From an uncultured Opitutia bacterium (GTDB lineage Bacteria > Verrucomicrobiota > Verrucomicrobiia > Opitutales > Opitutaceae): a stretch of 64,000 nt of DNA. Under the pieces are notes generated by a model, which was not told the origin of the DNA, made no database searches, and was given only the letters and a program-made list of their open reading frames with translations. Where the stretch lies: assembly GCA_903896015.1 (NCBI GenBank), contig CAITWF010000117.1:1-64000 (forward strand), in the 5' to 3' direction. The translations under genes were made by a program, and so were the position numbers. Shown here piece by piece: positions 38,130-47,880 of this stretch (its first letter is position 1; the number at the start of each line of letters is the position of its first letter).

Positions 38130-38597
38130 TTAGCGGTTGTCCTTCTTGGGTTTTCCCAGCGCGCTCACTTCATCGACGAACTCGGCGACATCGCGGAATT
38201 GCTTATAGATGCTGGCGAAGCGGACGTAAGCCACCTGATCGACGCGGCGGAGTCGCTGCATCACGCCCTCGCCGATCGCGGAGGAAGGAATCTCGCTTTC
38301 GAACTGCGCCTCAAGCGCGTCCATCACATCCTCGACGAGCATCGTGATTTGCTCGAGATCGACGGGACGCTTGTGGCAGGCGGCGCGGACGGCCCGGACA
38401 AGTTTCTCGCGATCGAATTCCTCGCGGCGGCCGTCACGCTTGATTACGACCATGCCGTCGCGGACGACGTTTTCTGTCGTGCTGTAGCGGTGGCCGCATT
38501 CGAGGCATTCGCGGCGGCGGCGGATGGTCGATCCCTCCCGGCTGATGCGGGAGTCGATGACCTTGTCCTCGATAGAAGTGCACTTGGGGCAACGCAT
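38130..38597 (-). CDS. nrdR: Transcriptional repressor NrdR
   Basis: NrdR represses ribonucleotide reductase genes when dATP is high. The zinc ribbon is clear (MRCPKC and CLECGHRYST, about residues 1-45), followed by the ATP-cone domain (VVIKRDGRREEFDREKLVRAVRAAC, read in part, to about residue 140). The 155 residues are full length. No ribonucleotide reductase gene is in the window, so its targets lie elsewhere. Confidence 0.97.
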   Translation of the reverse strand: MRCPKCTSIEDKVIDSRISREGSTIRRRRECLECGHRYSTTENVVRDGMVVIKRDGRREEFDREKLVRAVRAACHKRPVDLEQITMLVEDVMDALEAQFESEIPSSAIGEGVMQRLRRVDQVAYVRFASIYKQFRDVAEFVDEVSALGKPKKDNR

Positions 38598-38619
38598 GAT
38601 GGGTGGCGACAGGGGAAAC

Positions 38620-39186
38620 CTAGCTGAGTTCGAGGAAATTTTGGAGGATTTTCATGCCGCCTTCAGTCGCGATCGACTCGGGGTGAAACTGAACGCCCCA
38701 AATCGGCAGCGTGCGGTGGCGCAGACCCATCACTTCGCCTTCCGCGGTCTTGGCGGTGATTTCAAGTTCGGCCGGAAAGGTCGCGCGTTCGACCAGCAAC
38801 GAGTGGTAGCGCGTCGCCGCGAATCCCTGCGGCATCCCGCGAAACACGTCGGAGTCATTGTGCAGGATGGGCGACGTCTTGCCATGCATGAGGCGGGAGG
38901 CGCGAACGACGTTGCCACCAAAATAGTGGCCGATCGATTGGTGGCCGAGGCAGACGCCGAAAATCGGCTTCTTGCCGGCGAACGCCTTGATGATGTCCAG
39001 CGTGACACCGGCTTCCCGCGGCGAGCACGGTCCGGGCGAGAGGAGCACGCGGTCGGGGTTGAGCGCGAGCGCCTCGGCGGGCGTGATCTCGTTGTTGCGG
39101 AACACGCGCTGCAACACGCCCAACTGTCCGTAGTATTGGACGAGGTTGAAGGTGAAGGAGTCGTAGTTGTCGATGACGAGGAGCAC
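38620..39186 (-). CDS. trpG/pabA: Anthranilate/aminodeoxychorismate synthase glutaminase subunit
   Basis: This class-I amidotransferase supplies ammonia to TrpE or PabB for tryptophan or folate synthesis. Motifs: [15 protein letters not shown] at the start, [13 protein letters not shown], nucleophile Cys in [15 protein letters not shown], and the His/Glu pair in [15 protein letters not shown] chose the GTG at 39186, which gives 188 residues as in the family; a TTG at 39234 would add 16 unconserved residues. No trpE or pabB is adjacent, so which pathway it serves, or both, cannot be told. Confidence 0.93.
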   Translation of the reverse strand: MLLVIDNYDSFTFNLVQYYGQLGVLQRVFRNNEITPAEALALNPDRVLLSPGPCSPREAGVTLDIIKAFAGKKPIFGVCLGHQSIGHYFGGNVVRASRLMHGKTSPILHNDSDVFRGMPQGFAATRYHSLLVERATFPAELEITAKTAEGEVMGLRHRTLPIWGVQFHPESIATEGGMKILQNFLELS

Positions 39187-39259
39187 GGCGCGGTGTTGAA
39201 CGAAAATTACCTCGTGGATTGACCGCCGGGTCAAGCGTCGGGCAGGGTGGGGCGCTCGA

Positions 39260-40414
39260 ATGGCCAGTCACTTTCAACTCCTGAAAACCGATACAGTCAC
39301 GGCCGCCCGGCGCGGCCGGCTGACGACGCGCCACGGCACAATCGAAACGCCCATCTTCATGCCGGTCGGCACGCAGGGGACCGTGAAATCGATCACACCG
39401 GCACACATTCGCGAAATCGGCGCGCAGGTCATCCTCGGTAACACCTATCACCTCAACTTGCGCCCCGGTTCGGAGCTCGTGCGGGATCTCGGCGGGCTGC
39501 ACAAATTCATGGGTTGGGACGGGCCGATTCTTACCGACAGCGGCGGTTTTCAGGTTTTCTCGCTCGCGAAGCTCCGCGACATCCGCGACGACGGCGTGGC
39601 GTTTTCCTCGCATCTCGACGGCGCGAAACTCTTCCTCGGGCCCCGCGAGGTGATGACGATTCAGCAAAACCTCGGCTCCGACATCGCGATGGTCCTCGAC
39701 GAGTGTCCGCCGTGGCCGTGCGAGCGCAATGCCTGCGCGAAGGCCGTCGCCCGCAGCTACAAGTGGGCTGGCCAGTGTAAGCAGATCGCCACGGACAGCG
39801 GGTTTCTTGGCGCAGGGCATCACGTTTTCGCGATCGTGCAGGGATCGACGTTCGACGATTTGCGGCGCGAGGCGGCGGAGTCGCTCGCAGCACTGGATTT
39901 TCCGGGCTACGCGGTCGGTGGCGTGAGTGTGGGTGAGCCGGAGCCAGAGATGCTGAAACAAGTGGCGGCAACGACGCCGTTCATGCCTGCCCACAAGCCG
40001 CGCTACACGATGGGCCTCGGCACTCCGCCGCAGCTCCTGAAAATGGTCGCGCTCGGCGTGGACATGTTTGACTGCGTTTTGCCGAGCCGCGTGGCGCGCA
40101 ACGGCCTCGTGTTTACCTCCGACGGCCCGCTCAACCTCCGCAATGAGCAGTTTCGCACCGATCCGCGTCCGATCGTCGCTGACTGCGAGGTCGGTTCAGC
40201 AAATTACACGCACAATTTCTCTCGTGCTTACCTCCGCCACCTCACGCTCTCGGGCGAAATCCTGAGCTGCACGCTCCTCACGATTCACAATCTTCACTTC
40301 TACCTCGATTTGATGGCGCAGGCGCGTGCCCACCTCGACGCGGGCGATTACGCGACCTGGCACCGCGCGTGGATCGAGCGCTATGAGACAGGGGCGGCGG
40401 CCCGCGTTGCGTAG
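39260..40414 (+). CDS. tgt: Queuine/preQ1 tRNA-guanine transglycosylase lacking zinc cysteines
   Basis: Tgt swaps guanine 34 of GUN-anticodon tRNAs for preQ1 (or queuine). The catalytic parts are intact: Asp-93 in DSGGFQVF, nucleophile Asp-271 in [10 protein letters not shown], and GGVSVGEP. The zinc site is not. The usual CxCxxC before SRAYL is replaced, so the three positions are Gly, Ala and Thr (segment 308-325, [18 protein letters not shown]); only the fourth ligand, His-343 in TIHNL, remains. At 384 residues the length is normal. No other queuosine genes and no preQ1 riboswitch are nearby. Its stop is 2 bases from the convergent peptidase gene. Confidence 0.94.
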   Translation: MASHFQLLKTDTVTAARRGRLTTRHGTIETPIFMPVGTQGTVKSITPAHIREIGAQVILGNTYHLNLRPGSELVRDLGGLHKFMGWDGPILTDSGGFQVFSLAKLRDIRDDGVAFSSHLDGAKLFLGPREVMTIQQNLGSDIAMVLDECPPWPCERNACAKAVARSYKWAGQCKQIATDSGFLGAGHHVFAIVQGSTFDDLRREAAESLAALDFPGYAVGGVSVGEPEPEMLKQVAATTPFMPAHKPRYTMGLGTPPQLLKMVALGVDMFDCVLPSRVARNGLVFTSDGPLNLRNEQFRTDPRPIVADCEVGSANYTHNFSRAYLRHLTLSGEILSCTLLTIHNLHFYLDLMAQARAHLDAGDYATWHRAWIERYETGAAARVA

Positions 40415-40416
40415 AT

Positions 40417-42003
40417 TTACTTCGTGGCGAGATTGTCCGTCGCGCGGATGAACTCGGCCGTGTGCTGGTGGACGAGCCGCAGCGCCTCTTCGTTGGCGTA
40501 GACCATGTGGCCGGACTGATAATAGTGGTAGGAAATGTTGGCCTGTAGGCTCGGCGGAATCGGCAGGTGCTGCATTTCGTAGATGCCCTCGTAATAAGGC
40601 GTCGCGACATCGAAATAGCCACCGAGGACGAGCACCTTTAGATTCGGGTTGGTCTTCATCGCCACGGCGAGATCGGGTAGCACGTTGGTCGCGCCGGGGA
40701 ACGCGGAACTCTCGCCCGGTTGCTGGTGCTTAAAATCCCAGCTCTTGAACACGTCGATCTCGGGCTTGAATTGTTTGTTCTGACTGTAATTCAGGACTTT
40801 GCGGACGTAGTCGTTGAAGGCCGAAACATACGCGGAAGAAATCGCCGAACTCTGCGGATCGTAGTCAGCCTCCTTGCTAAGCGGATCGATCGTCGGGCCG
40901 GAGAAGCGCGAGTCGAGCCGACCGGTGGTGAGATTGGCGTCGTCCTGCAGATTTTTTTCAAACTCGCCGCCGGCGATGCGTAGGTTCGCCTTTAGAATGT
41001 AAAGAACGGGGAGGCCGGTGTAGCGGTGGAGTTTTTCAGCGATCGCGTTGCGCTGGGTGGGGTCGAGCGCGGCGCCGGCGTTGAGCGCGAGCGCGTAGTC
41101 GTTCATGGCGAAATGCTCTACTTCCTTGAGAAAAGGCAAGAGATCGGCGGGGCGCTCGCCGGGGATTTTTTTGTGATACCAGGCGGTCGCCGCGTAGGTG
41201 GGCAGCGCGACGACGTAAGGCACGTCGACTGCGGGATTCGATTCGGCGCCATCGGCGTTCAAGTTGAAATTCAGAATCTGCGACAGCAGGATGACGCCGT
41301 TGAAATCCACCGCGGCGTCGGACTGGAGCATGTTGATGAGCACGGCGGATCTCGGCGTGCCGTAGCTCTCACCGAATAGGTATTTGGGCGAATTCCAGCG
41401 GCCGTATTTTGAGAGGAACTGCTGGATGAATTGTGAGAAGGCATAGGCGTCTGCGTCGACGCCGTAGAAGTTTTTTTCCTTTTCCTTGCCCGCGATCCGA
41501 CTGAATCCCGTGCCCGGCGCATCAATGAACACGAGGTCACTGACGTCGAGCAGGCTCGATTGGTTATCGATGACTTTGTAGGGCGCCGCGGGCGTGTGCG
41601 TGTCATCGGCGGTGACCACGCGTTTGGGTCCAAACGCACCCATGTGCAGCCACACGGTGGAGGAGCCGGGCCCGCCGTTGTAGAAAAACGTGATTGGTCG
41701 CGCGGTCGCCGCTGCGCCCTTTTTGAAATAACCGACGTAGAACATCGACGCTACGGCGGTCGGGTTGTCCTTGTTCTCTTTGTCCTTCACGTCATCCCAA
41801 CCCTTGGGGTGCACCACGAGATTGCCGGCGGTGGCTTGATAATCGACACTGTCGAGCGAGCCGGCAGTCGTGACCTCCTCGGGCTTAAAAATGTCCTCGG
41901 CCGGCGGCGGCGTTTTCTCCTTCTCCGATTTTTTGGGCTCATCGGCGCGAGCCGTTGAAAGAGTGAATGCCAGCGCAGTTGCGATCAAAAGGGCGTGTCT
42001 CAT
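40417..42003 (-). CDS. Exported S10-family serine carboxypeptidase-like protein
   Basis: Serine carboxypeptidases remove C-terminal residues from peptides. A signal peptide (MRHALLIATALAFTLSTARA) is followed by a Lys/Glu/Pro linker and the alpha/beta hydrolase. Visible are FYNGGPGSSTVW (oxyanion region), FIDAPGTGFS, catalytic Ser in GESYGTPR, Asp in LGGYFDVATPY and His in SGHMVY. At 528 residues it fits bacterial members of the family. It diverges from the UDP-glucuronate decarboxylase gene across 186 bases and is convergent with tgt. Confidence 0.92.
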   Translation of the reverse strand: MRHALLIATALAFTLSTARADEPKKSEKEKTPPPAEDIFKPEEVTTAGSLDSVDYQATAGNLVVHPKGWDDVKDKENKDNPTAVASMFYVGYFKKGAAATARPITFFYNGGPGSSTVWLHMGAFGPKRVVTADDTHTPAAPYKVIDNQSSLLDVSDLVFIDAPGTGFSRIAGKEKEKNFYGVDADAYAFSQFIQQFLSKYGRWNSPKYLFGESYGTPRSAVLINMLQSDAAVDFNGVILLSQILNFNLNADGAESNPAVDVPYVVALPTYAATAWYHKKIPGERPADLLPFLKEVEHFAMNDYALALNAGAALDPTQRNAIAEKLHRYTGLPVLYILKANLRIAGGEFEKNLQDDANLTTGRLDSRFSGPTIDPLSKEADYDPQSSAISSAYVSAFNDYVRKVLNYSQNKQFKPEIDVFKSWDFKHQQPGESSAFPGATNVLPDLAVAMKTNPNLKVLVLGGYFDVATPYYEGIYEMQHLPIPPSLQANISYHYYQSGHMVYANEEALRLVHQHTAEFIRATDNLATK

Positions 42004-42189
42004 GGGATGGGAACCTTGGTTTGGCGGAATTCGTCCGTCCGAGTTTCGCGGTGGAAAGTGTGGTTAGTGTCATGAGTCCGGAGAAGAGACAAGGCTCGGC
42101 TAACGCGATGCGGGTTTGGCCCAGGTCGTCGGGTGCGCCGCCTAAGTTTTGCTGGCGCGGCGGCGGCAAATTCCCAACGCTTTCCTGCC

Positions 42190-43116
42190 ATGCGCATTCT
42201 TGTCACCGGCGGCGCCGGCTTCCTCGGTTCCCATCTTTGCGATCGTTTGCTGAAAGACGGCCACGAGGTCGTATGCATCGACAACCTTTTCACCGGCCGG
42301 AAGCAGAACATCGCGCACCTGCTGACCAACCCCCACTTCGAATTCGTCCGCCACGACATCATCGATCACTTCAAGTTCGAGGTGGACCAGATCTACAATC
42401 TCGCGTGCCCCGCCTCGCCGCCGCACTACCAGTATAACCCGATCAAGACGATCAAGACGTCGGTGCTCGGCTCGATCAACTGCCTCGGGCTCGCGAAGCG
42501 CGTGAAGGCGCGGGTGTTTCAGGCCAGCACCTCGGAAATCTACGGCGATCCGCTCGTGCACCCGCAGCCCGAGAGTTATTGGGGCAACGTCAACACCATC
42601 GGCAAACGCTCGTGCTACGACGAGGGCAAGCGTGCCGCCGAGACCCTCTTCTTCGACTATCACCGTGAGCACAAGGTCGACATCCGCGTCATCCGTATCT
42701 TCAACACCTACGGTCCGCGCATGCACGAGAACGATGGGCGCGTCGTCTCCAACTTCATCGTCCAGGCGCTGCGCGGCGACGATCTCACGATTTACGGTGA
42801 CGGCACGCAGACGCGCTCGTTCTGCTACGTCGACGACTTGATCGAGGGCTTTCTGCGCTTTATGAAGCAGACCGAGACGGTCGGCCCGATGAACCTCGGC
42901 AACCCTGGCGAATTCACGATGCTCCAGCTCGCCGAGCTCACGCTCAAGCTCGTCGGCGGCAAATCCAAGATCGTCCACAAGCCGCTGCCGTCGGATGACC
43001 CGAAGCAGCGCAGGCCCGACATCACGCTCGCGAAAAAAGTGCTGAAGTGGGAGCCCACGATTCCGCTTGAGGAAGGCCTCCAACGCACGATCGCGTATTT
43101 CCGCGGACGCGTTTGA
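42190..43116 (+). CDS. uxs: UDP-glucuronate decarboxylase (UDP-xylose synthase)
   Basis: This short-chain dehydrogenase converts UDP-glucuronate to UDP-xylose, a donor for surface polysaccharides. The NAD site [10 protein letters not shown], the [10 protein letters not shown] loop, the catalytic YDEGK (Tyr/Lys) and the [22 protein letters not shown] run (read in part) are characteristic of Uxs rather than of dTDP-glucose dehydratase. The start at 42190 (MRILVTGG) gives 308 residues. No glycosyltransferase genes flank it. Confidence 0.94.
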   Translation: MRILVTGGAGFLGSHLCDRLLKDGHEVVCIDNLFTGRKQNIAHLLTNPHFEFVRHDIIDHFKFEVDQIYNLACPASPPHYQYNPIKTIKTSVLGSINCLGLAKRVKARVFQASTSEIYGDPLVHPQPESYWGNVNTIGKRSCYDEGKRAAETLFFDYHREHKVDIRVIRIFNTYGPRMHENDGRVVSNFIVQALRGDDLTIYGDGTQTRSFCYVDDLIEGFLRFMKQTETVGPMNLGNPGEFTMLQLAELTLKLVGGKSKIVHKPLPSDDPKQRRPDITLAKKVLKWEPTIPLEEGLQRTIAYFRGRV

Positions 43117-43144
43117 TCGGCTGACCGTGGCAGGTGGGACCGAA

Positions 43145-43606
43145 TCAGCGGGTCACCACAAACGCCGCCGTCACATCGACCGCGGTTTCGCCGGCCTCGA
43201 TGACGCGGGCGCGCAGCTTGAGCTTCGCCTTGCCGTAGCGCTCGAGGGCATCCTTGAACTCCGCGATCGCCGCTTGGGCGGGCCGATCACAGATCGCGCG
43301 CAAGTCTCCGAGCACCGGGCGGCGGTAGGCCGCGCGGCTCTCTTTCACGACGATGCTCCACTGCGGCGTGTCGGCACCCTTTTCGTTTTTCATCAGCTCC
43401 CAGACCACGCCGTAGCCAGCGAGCGTGGCGAGCGAAACGAGACTGCCGCCGAATGCGGTGTTGAGTGAATTCTTGTTCTGCTCCTTTGGCGCCGTGAGCA
43501 CCAAGGCGCGCGCGTCGCTGACCTCCACGCCGACGCCCATCGCCTTCGCGAGCGGGATCATCTCGTGGAGAAAAAGCTCCAATGCGGGCACCTTGACGGA
43601 CTTCAT
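43145..43606 (-). CDS. Thioesterase of the YiiD C-terminal-domain type
   Basis: The 153 residues fit the hot-dog thioesterase domain found alone here and at the C-terminus of YiiD. Seen are the helix ELFLHEMIPLAKAMGVGV, the KEQNKNSLNTAFGGSLVSLATLAGYGVVW stretch (read in part; the central hot-dog helix with Asn/Gly), and a final strand pair with RARVIEAGETAVDVTAAFVV. The substrate is unknown. The gene converges on uxs and diverges from the peroxiredoxin. Confidence 0.8.
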   Translation of the reverse strand: MKSVKVPALELFLHEMIPLAKAMGVGVEVSDARALVLTAPKEQNKNSLNTAFGGSLVSLATLAGYGVVWELMKNEKGADTPQWSIVVKESRAAYRRPVLGDLRAICDRPAQAAIAEFKDALERYGKAKLKLRARVIEAGETAVDVTAAFVVTR

Positions 43607-43724
43607 TCGGGACGACGTTGAAGGGTTTTAATCGGCGCGTCAAAGCCTCAACCGGAGAACTTTCTGCGTAAAAACCACCGGGTGCATTTGACCTTCCAAT
43701 GGCCCGCACCTCATTCGGCGGGCC

Positions 43725-44198
43725 ATGATTTCCCTCGGAAAAAGGCTTAATACCAACTTCAATCTCAAAGTCGTGTCGGGCGGCGCCGAAAGGGAAGCGC
43801 CTTTTGGCGAACTGCTTACGCGCCGCACCATCGTGTCGGTCTACATGAAGAACAACACGGGCAATTGCGACAAACAGAACGACAGCTTGGCCGCTCATGC
43901 CGCGGAATTCGCCAAGGCTGGCTACAACCTGGTTGCGATCAGCCGCGACACCTGCGGCTCGCACCTGAAATACGCCGCCAAGAAAAAAATCGCCTACATG
44001 CTCGCCAGCGATCCGGACGATCTCTTTTCGAGGGCTGCCGACTCGATCGTCGAGAAGTCGATGTATGGGAAAACGTATCTGGGTCCGGCACGCGCCGCGT
44101 TTGTTTTGGACCAGGATGGCACCGTGCTCGCTGTCGCGGAAAAAGTCGACACCGCCGACCATGCCGCCCAACTCCGCGCGCTGATCGCCGGGCTTTGA
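43725..44198 (+). CDS. Peroxiredoxin, BCP-like
   Basis: The thioredoxin-fold protein of 157 residues should reduce hydroperoxides. The peroxidatic site aligns with the BCP family: SVYMKNNTGNC, Cys-48 in place of TPGC, so the usual Pro is Gly. A second Cys at 77 (AISRDTCGSH) sits where BCP proteins have SxDSxxSH and could act as an unusual resolving residue. The C-terminal strand FVLDQDGTVL is typical. The fold call is firm; the mechanism is inferred. Confidence 0.85.
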   Translation: MISLGKRLNTNFNLKVVSGGAEREAPFGELLTRRTIVSVYMKNNTGNCDKQNDSLAAHAAEFAKAGYNLVAISRDTCGSHLKYAAKKKIAYMLASDPDDLFSRAADSIVEKSMYGKTYLGPARAAFVLDQDGTVLAVAEKVDTADHAAQLRALIAGL

Positions 44199-44216
44199 TC
44201 GACAGCGAAGGTAAAA

Positions 44217-44263
44217 CCTCCACGATTTAAACGCGGAGGACGGAACCGACGTTGCGGCGTCGG
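44217..44263 (+). other. Two tandem hairpins after the peroxiredoxin gene
   Basis: CCTCC-a-CG (44217-44224) pairs with CG-c-GGAGG (44232-44239). CCGACG (44246-44251) pairs with CGTCGG (44258-44263), followed by CGTCTTTCG. They lie in the 87-base gap before the metalloprotease. The T run is short, so at best this is a weak terminator. Confidence 0.35.
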
Positions 44264-44285
44264 CGTCTTTCGCCACGCTACCCGC

Positions 44286-46742
44286 ATGACCCCGCACGCT
44301 CTCCTCCGCCGCTTGCCGCTTTTTGTGCTGACGGCTGGCGTGTTCGCGGCGGGATTTTTCATCACGTGGCGTCGGGCTGAAATGACGCCGTCGGGAAAGT
44401 TAGTTATTGTATCGGCGACGCCGTCCCGGATCGGTCTCACCCAGTCTGCGCCGCAAGTAAACTCCATATCCGGCCTCGCCCCGACATTCACGCGCGATGC
44501 GCTATTCGCGTTCGCCGAACCAGCCAACGCAGCGGGCCTCGATGCCGCGCTGCCCGCGCCCGCCCGCGCGGTCCATTACGTGCGACTCAACGCTGCGCTG
44601 ATCGAGGGCAAGCAGTCTCCGTTTTGGAAAAAAGCCGGAGCGGGTCGCGTCGAGCTTCCGCTGCCCGGTGGCGGCATGCTCGCCGTCGTGATCGATGAAA
44701 CGACTTCACTCGGACCAGAGCGGTTCACGAGCACGGGGCATCTCGAAGGCCGGCCGGAGAGCCGCGCGGTCTTCGCATGGAATGACGGTTTTCTCCACGC
44801 CTCGATCGACGACGCCGAACTTGGCAGCTACGCGCTGCGCGCGGCGACAGACGATCTCGCGCAGTTTTATCAAGTCGATCCGGGGCTTGTTGGCACGTGC
44901 GGTGGCGTGCGCCATCCGCTGTTTGATTCCACCGCGCTGGCCGCGGCAACCGCGCAGAAGTTGCGCGCAGCGGAGTTGTCCCCATCCGCCTCCTCTCCGA
45001 TCGATTCCGCGCCCGTGATGGCCGCCAATAATCCGCAGCACGCGGAAGTCCATGTGATGATGGCCTACACGCAGTCGGTGCTGCCCACGCTCAGCGGCGC
45101 CGCGCGCACGGCCGCGCTCCAGAGCGCGTTCGACGCCGCCATTGCGAAGGTAAATTCCGATTTCGCCGCGAGCGCGATCACCGCACGCGTGAAACTTGTC
45201 GGCATCGCCGAAACGCAATACGACGAAAACGCCGCCGCTTCCGGGACCGTGCAGGACACCGCGCTCACCGCGCTCTATACGACCGACGATGGCAAGATGG
45301 ACGAACTTCACCCCCTCCGTGATCAGCTCGGCGCTGATCTCGTGTGCCTCGCGCTTGCGCGGGTGGACTTTGCGAGCACGGGCCTCGCGTTTGTGCTCGA
45401 TTCGCCGGGTCAGGAGCCGGCGGGCAACCCGAACGCGCTCTTCGGTTTCTCCGTCGTCCAATACACCGCGATCGCCGGCACCTCGCTTGTCTCGCACGAG
45501 CTCGGCCATAACTTTGGTTGCGCGCATGCCCGCGGCGATCCCGGCACGCGCGTGCTGCCCGGAGCCAACGCCACCGCCGCGACCAAGGACGGCGCTTTCA
45601 CCTACAGCTACGGCTACCGTTTCACCGCGAGCGATCGCCGGCAGTATCACGATATCATGTCCTACGATCCGGGCACGGGGCTGGCCTATTTTTCCAACCC
45701 CGCGCTCGCGGCACCGTTGCCTGCGCCTGACGGTTCGCCCGGCGGCATCGCGCCCGGCGCGCTCGGCGAAACCGACACTGCGCTCACGATCGAGCAGGAT
45801 GCATTTGAGGTCTCAAGCTACCGGCTGCAAACGCAGACGGTCGCCAACGCTGGCACGCTGCTCAACGTCGCCACGCGCGCCTTCGTCGGCTCCGCCGATC
45901 AGGCGCTCATCGGCGGCTTCGTGATTGCCGGCCCCGCGCCGAAGAAAATGCTCCTCCGCGCCGCCGGCCCCGCGCTCACACCGCTCGGCGTGTTGGGCGC
46001 GCTCGCCGATCCAATCCTCGACCTCTATTCGGGCGGCGCGCTCCTCCAGACGAACGACAACTGGTCCTCGCCGCTTAACGGCGTCGCGGCGTCTGATGTT
46101 TCGGCCGCGGTTGCGCAGGCGGGAGCGTTTCCGTTTGCAGGCGGAAGCGCGGATGCGGCACTGCTCGTCACGCTCGCGCCCGGCGCCTACACGACTGTCA
46201 TCCGCGGGGCGGGCGGACTTACCGGCACGTCGCTCGTCGAGGCTTACGAAGTCGGCGCGGGGGCGAACAAAATCATCAACCTCTCCACGCGCGGCTACGC
46301 CGACAATCTCTCCAAGCCGCTCGTCGGCGGGTTTGTCATTTCCGGTGCCGCCGGCTCGACGAAGCGCATCCTCATCCGCGTGCGCGGCCCGTCGCTCACG
46401 CGCGACTTCGGCCTCGCCAGCGCGCTCGACGATCCGTGCATGGAACTTCACGACGCCGCTGGCAACCTGCTCCTCCAAAACGACGACTGGAGCGGCGGCA
46501 CGACGACCGGAAAATTCAGCGCAACGGACGACTTCAGCCCGCGCGTGAAATTCTACAATGAGCAGCAAATCTTCGCGACCGGCTTTGCGCCCGCCAACCG
46601 CCGCGAGCCCTGCCTGCTCCTCGATCTTGCGCCCGGCAACTACACCGTCGTCGTGAAACCCTTCGAGGACCTCACGATCGATCCGCCGCAACCCGCCGCG
46701 CCGGGCATCGGGCTGGTGGAAGTGTTCGAAATCAATCCTTAG
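44286..46742 (+). CDS. Large exported reprolysin-like zinc metalloprotease
   Basis: An N-terminal hydrophobic anchor or signal (LPLFVLTAGVFAAGFFITW) precedes a propeptide-like region. The metzincin catalytic domain carries HELGHNFGCAH (His-404 first) and a downstream Met in the Met-turn run YHDIMSYDPG. After the protease come two related beta domains of about 135 residues each (about 524-660 and 660-818). They share the pattern 'N(V/L)(A/S)TR...L(I/V)GGFVI(A/S)G...R..GP(A/S)LT', often seen at the C-termini of verrucomicrobial secreted proteins. The length is 818 residues. It probably digests extracellular protein; the C-terminal domains may aid adhesion or anchoring. Confidence 0.88.
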   Translation: MTPHALLRRLPLFVLTAGVFAAGFFITWRRAEMTPSGKLVIVSATPSRIGLTQSAPQVNSISGLAPTFTRDALFAFAEPANAAGLDAALPAPARAVHYVRLNAALIEGKQSPFWKKAGAGRVELPLPGGGMLAVVIDETTSLGPERFTSTGHLEGRPESRAVFAWNDGFLHASIDDAELGSYALRAATDDLAQFYQVDPGLVGTCGGVRHPLFDSTALAAATAQKLRAAELSPSASSPIDSAPVMAANNPQHAEVHVMMAYTQSVLPTLSGAARTAALQSAFDAAIAKVNSDFAASAITARVKLVGIAETQYDENAAASGTVQDTALTALYTTDDGKMDELHPLRDQLGADLVCLALARVDFASTGLAFVLDSPGQEPAGNPNALFGFSVVQYTAIAGTSLVSHELGHNFGCAHARGDPGTRVLPGANATAATKDGAFTYSYGYRFTASDRRQYHDIMSYDPGTGLAYFSNPALAAPLPAPDGSPGGIAPGALGETDTALTIEQDAFEVSSYRLQTQTVANAGTLLNVATRAFVGSADQALIGGFVIAGPAPKKMLLRAAGPALTPLGVLGALADPILDLYSGGALLQTNDNWSSPLNGVAASDVSAAVAQAGAFPFAGGSADAALLVTLAPGAYTTVIRGAGGLTGTSLVEAYEVGAGANKIINLSTRGYADNLSKPLVGGFVISGAAGSTKRILIRVRGPSLTRDFGLASALDDPCMELHDAAGNLLLQNDDWSGGTTTGKFSATDDFSPRVKFYNEQQIFATGFAPANRREPCLLLDLAPGNYTVVVKPFEDLTIDPPQPAAPGIGLVEVFEINP

Positions 46743-46749
46743 TCCCGAC

Positions 46750-47727
46750 TTACTTCGCCACCGGCTCCATCAATCCGTTGCGGTCGTCGTGGAGTTTGGA
46801 GGTGTCGAGGCCGTCGAGTACGAGGACGCCTTGGAGCGATGAAATGATCGGCGCTTCGCTCCACTGCCAGAGGATTTTCGTCGGGTCGCCGTACGTATCG
46901 ATCTCGACCATTTGGATGCCTTCCTTGCCGTGGCCGGGGCCGTGGGCCTGCCAGTTGGCGAAGACGAGGTGGCCGTTCGGCAGCAGTTGGAACATCGCGT
47001 AGAAATTCGCGTGCATCTCCTTCGGCATTTTCTCCTTTTCGGCGAAGCGGCGCAGTTCCTTGCCGTCGGCGTCGAGTTCGACGAAGAACGCACCGTAGCC
47101 GGCCGACGAGAGGATGTGCCCGTTGGGCAGGCGCACGGCTTTCCACGCGTGTTTGAAGCCGGCGACCGGCCACTCGTGCAGGATTTTGCCTGAGCGATCG
47201 CCCTCGCGGATCATGGTGTTGTTCATCATGAGCCACGTGCCTGACGCGGTTTCGCGCAGCAGGCGGATGTAGTCGCCGGGGAAAACGGTTTTGTTTTTGA
47301 TCGCGTTGGAGTCGTCGATTTCGAGAACGACCACGCCCTTCGAGTTGTCGAGGTCGACGCCGGCAATGAGCGTGTGGCCGTTGGGCAGGCGGCGAGCGGT
47401 GGCGATGCCGGTGTAGGTGGCGACTTCCTTGAGGAGTTTGCCGGTGGTGATGTCGAATTCGGAGTAGCCGGCGTCGTGACTGATGAGGACGCGGTTGTTT
47501 CCGATGAGCTGCATGTCGCGCGGCGCGGCGCGCCAGTTAGCCGGGCGCTTGATCTCTGGCGGCGATTTCGGATCAATGTGGGTGATCCAGTTTTTCGACG
47601 GATCATTTTGATCGACGCGGAGGAGATTCCACAGGCCTTCGTCGAGTATGAGGAGGTCGTGTTTGATTTCGGCCGCGCGGGCGGCGGAGAGCACGAGGCA
47701 AAATACGAGCAAGAGGCGGAAGGGCAT
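46750..47727 (-). CDS. Exported beta-propeller-like protein
   Basis: A signal peptide ([18 protein letters not shown]) is followed by repeated blades of the type '[21 protein letters not shown]', '[15 protein letters not shown]', '[26 protein letters not shown]' and '[16 protein letters not shown]'. The recurring LPNGH motif and about 40-residue spacing indicate a PQQ/NHL-type propeller of 325 residues. No catalytic residues are recognised. It diverges from clpB over 153 bases and is convergent with the metalloprotease. Confidence 0.8.
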   Translation of the reverse strand: MPFRLLLVFCLVLSAARAAEIKHDLLILDEGLWNLLRVDQNDPSKNWITHIDPKSPPEIKRPANWRAAPRDMQLIGNNRVLISHDAGYSEFDITTGKLLKEVATYTGIATARRLPNGHTLIAGVDLDNSKGVVVLEIDDSNAIKNKTVFPGDYIRLLRETASGTWLMMNNTMIREGDRSGKILHEWPVAGFKHAWKAVRLPNGHILSSAGYGAFFVELDADGKELRRFAEKEKMPKEMHANFYAMFQLLPNGHLVFANWQAHGPGHGKEGIQMVEIDTYGDPTKILWQWSEAPIISSLQGVLVLDGLDTSKLHDDRNGLMEPVAK

Positions 47728-47827
47728 GACCTGACGGTGGCGTTTCGGGCGAAAGGATCAAGCTGGCGCTCCGTGTCACGCGGGGTGCTTCATTCTGGCA
47801 CGGCGCGCCCTCGGGAAGGGCAGAATT

Positions 47828-47879
47828 GCGAGGGTAAGACCTGCTTTCCGACTGGCGCGAGGTATGCGAAAGTAAGACC
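47828..47879 (+). repeat. 14-base direct repeat upstream of clpB
   Basis: GCGAGGGTAAGACC (47828-47841) and GCGAAAGTAAGACC (47866-47879) differ at two positions and lie 38 bases apart, the second touching the clpB ATG. They may be binding sites for a regulator of clpB. The inverted CIRCE element is not present. The function is inferred. Confidence 0.4.
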
Positions 47880-47880
47880 C

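Noticed and set aside
47374-47880. 169-codon upstream extension of clpB
   Set aside because: It overlaps the exported propeller gene on the other strand; [12 protein letters not shown] at 47881 fits the ClpB N-domain start.
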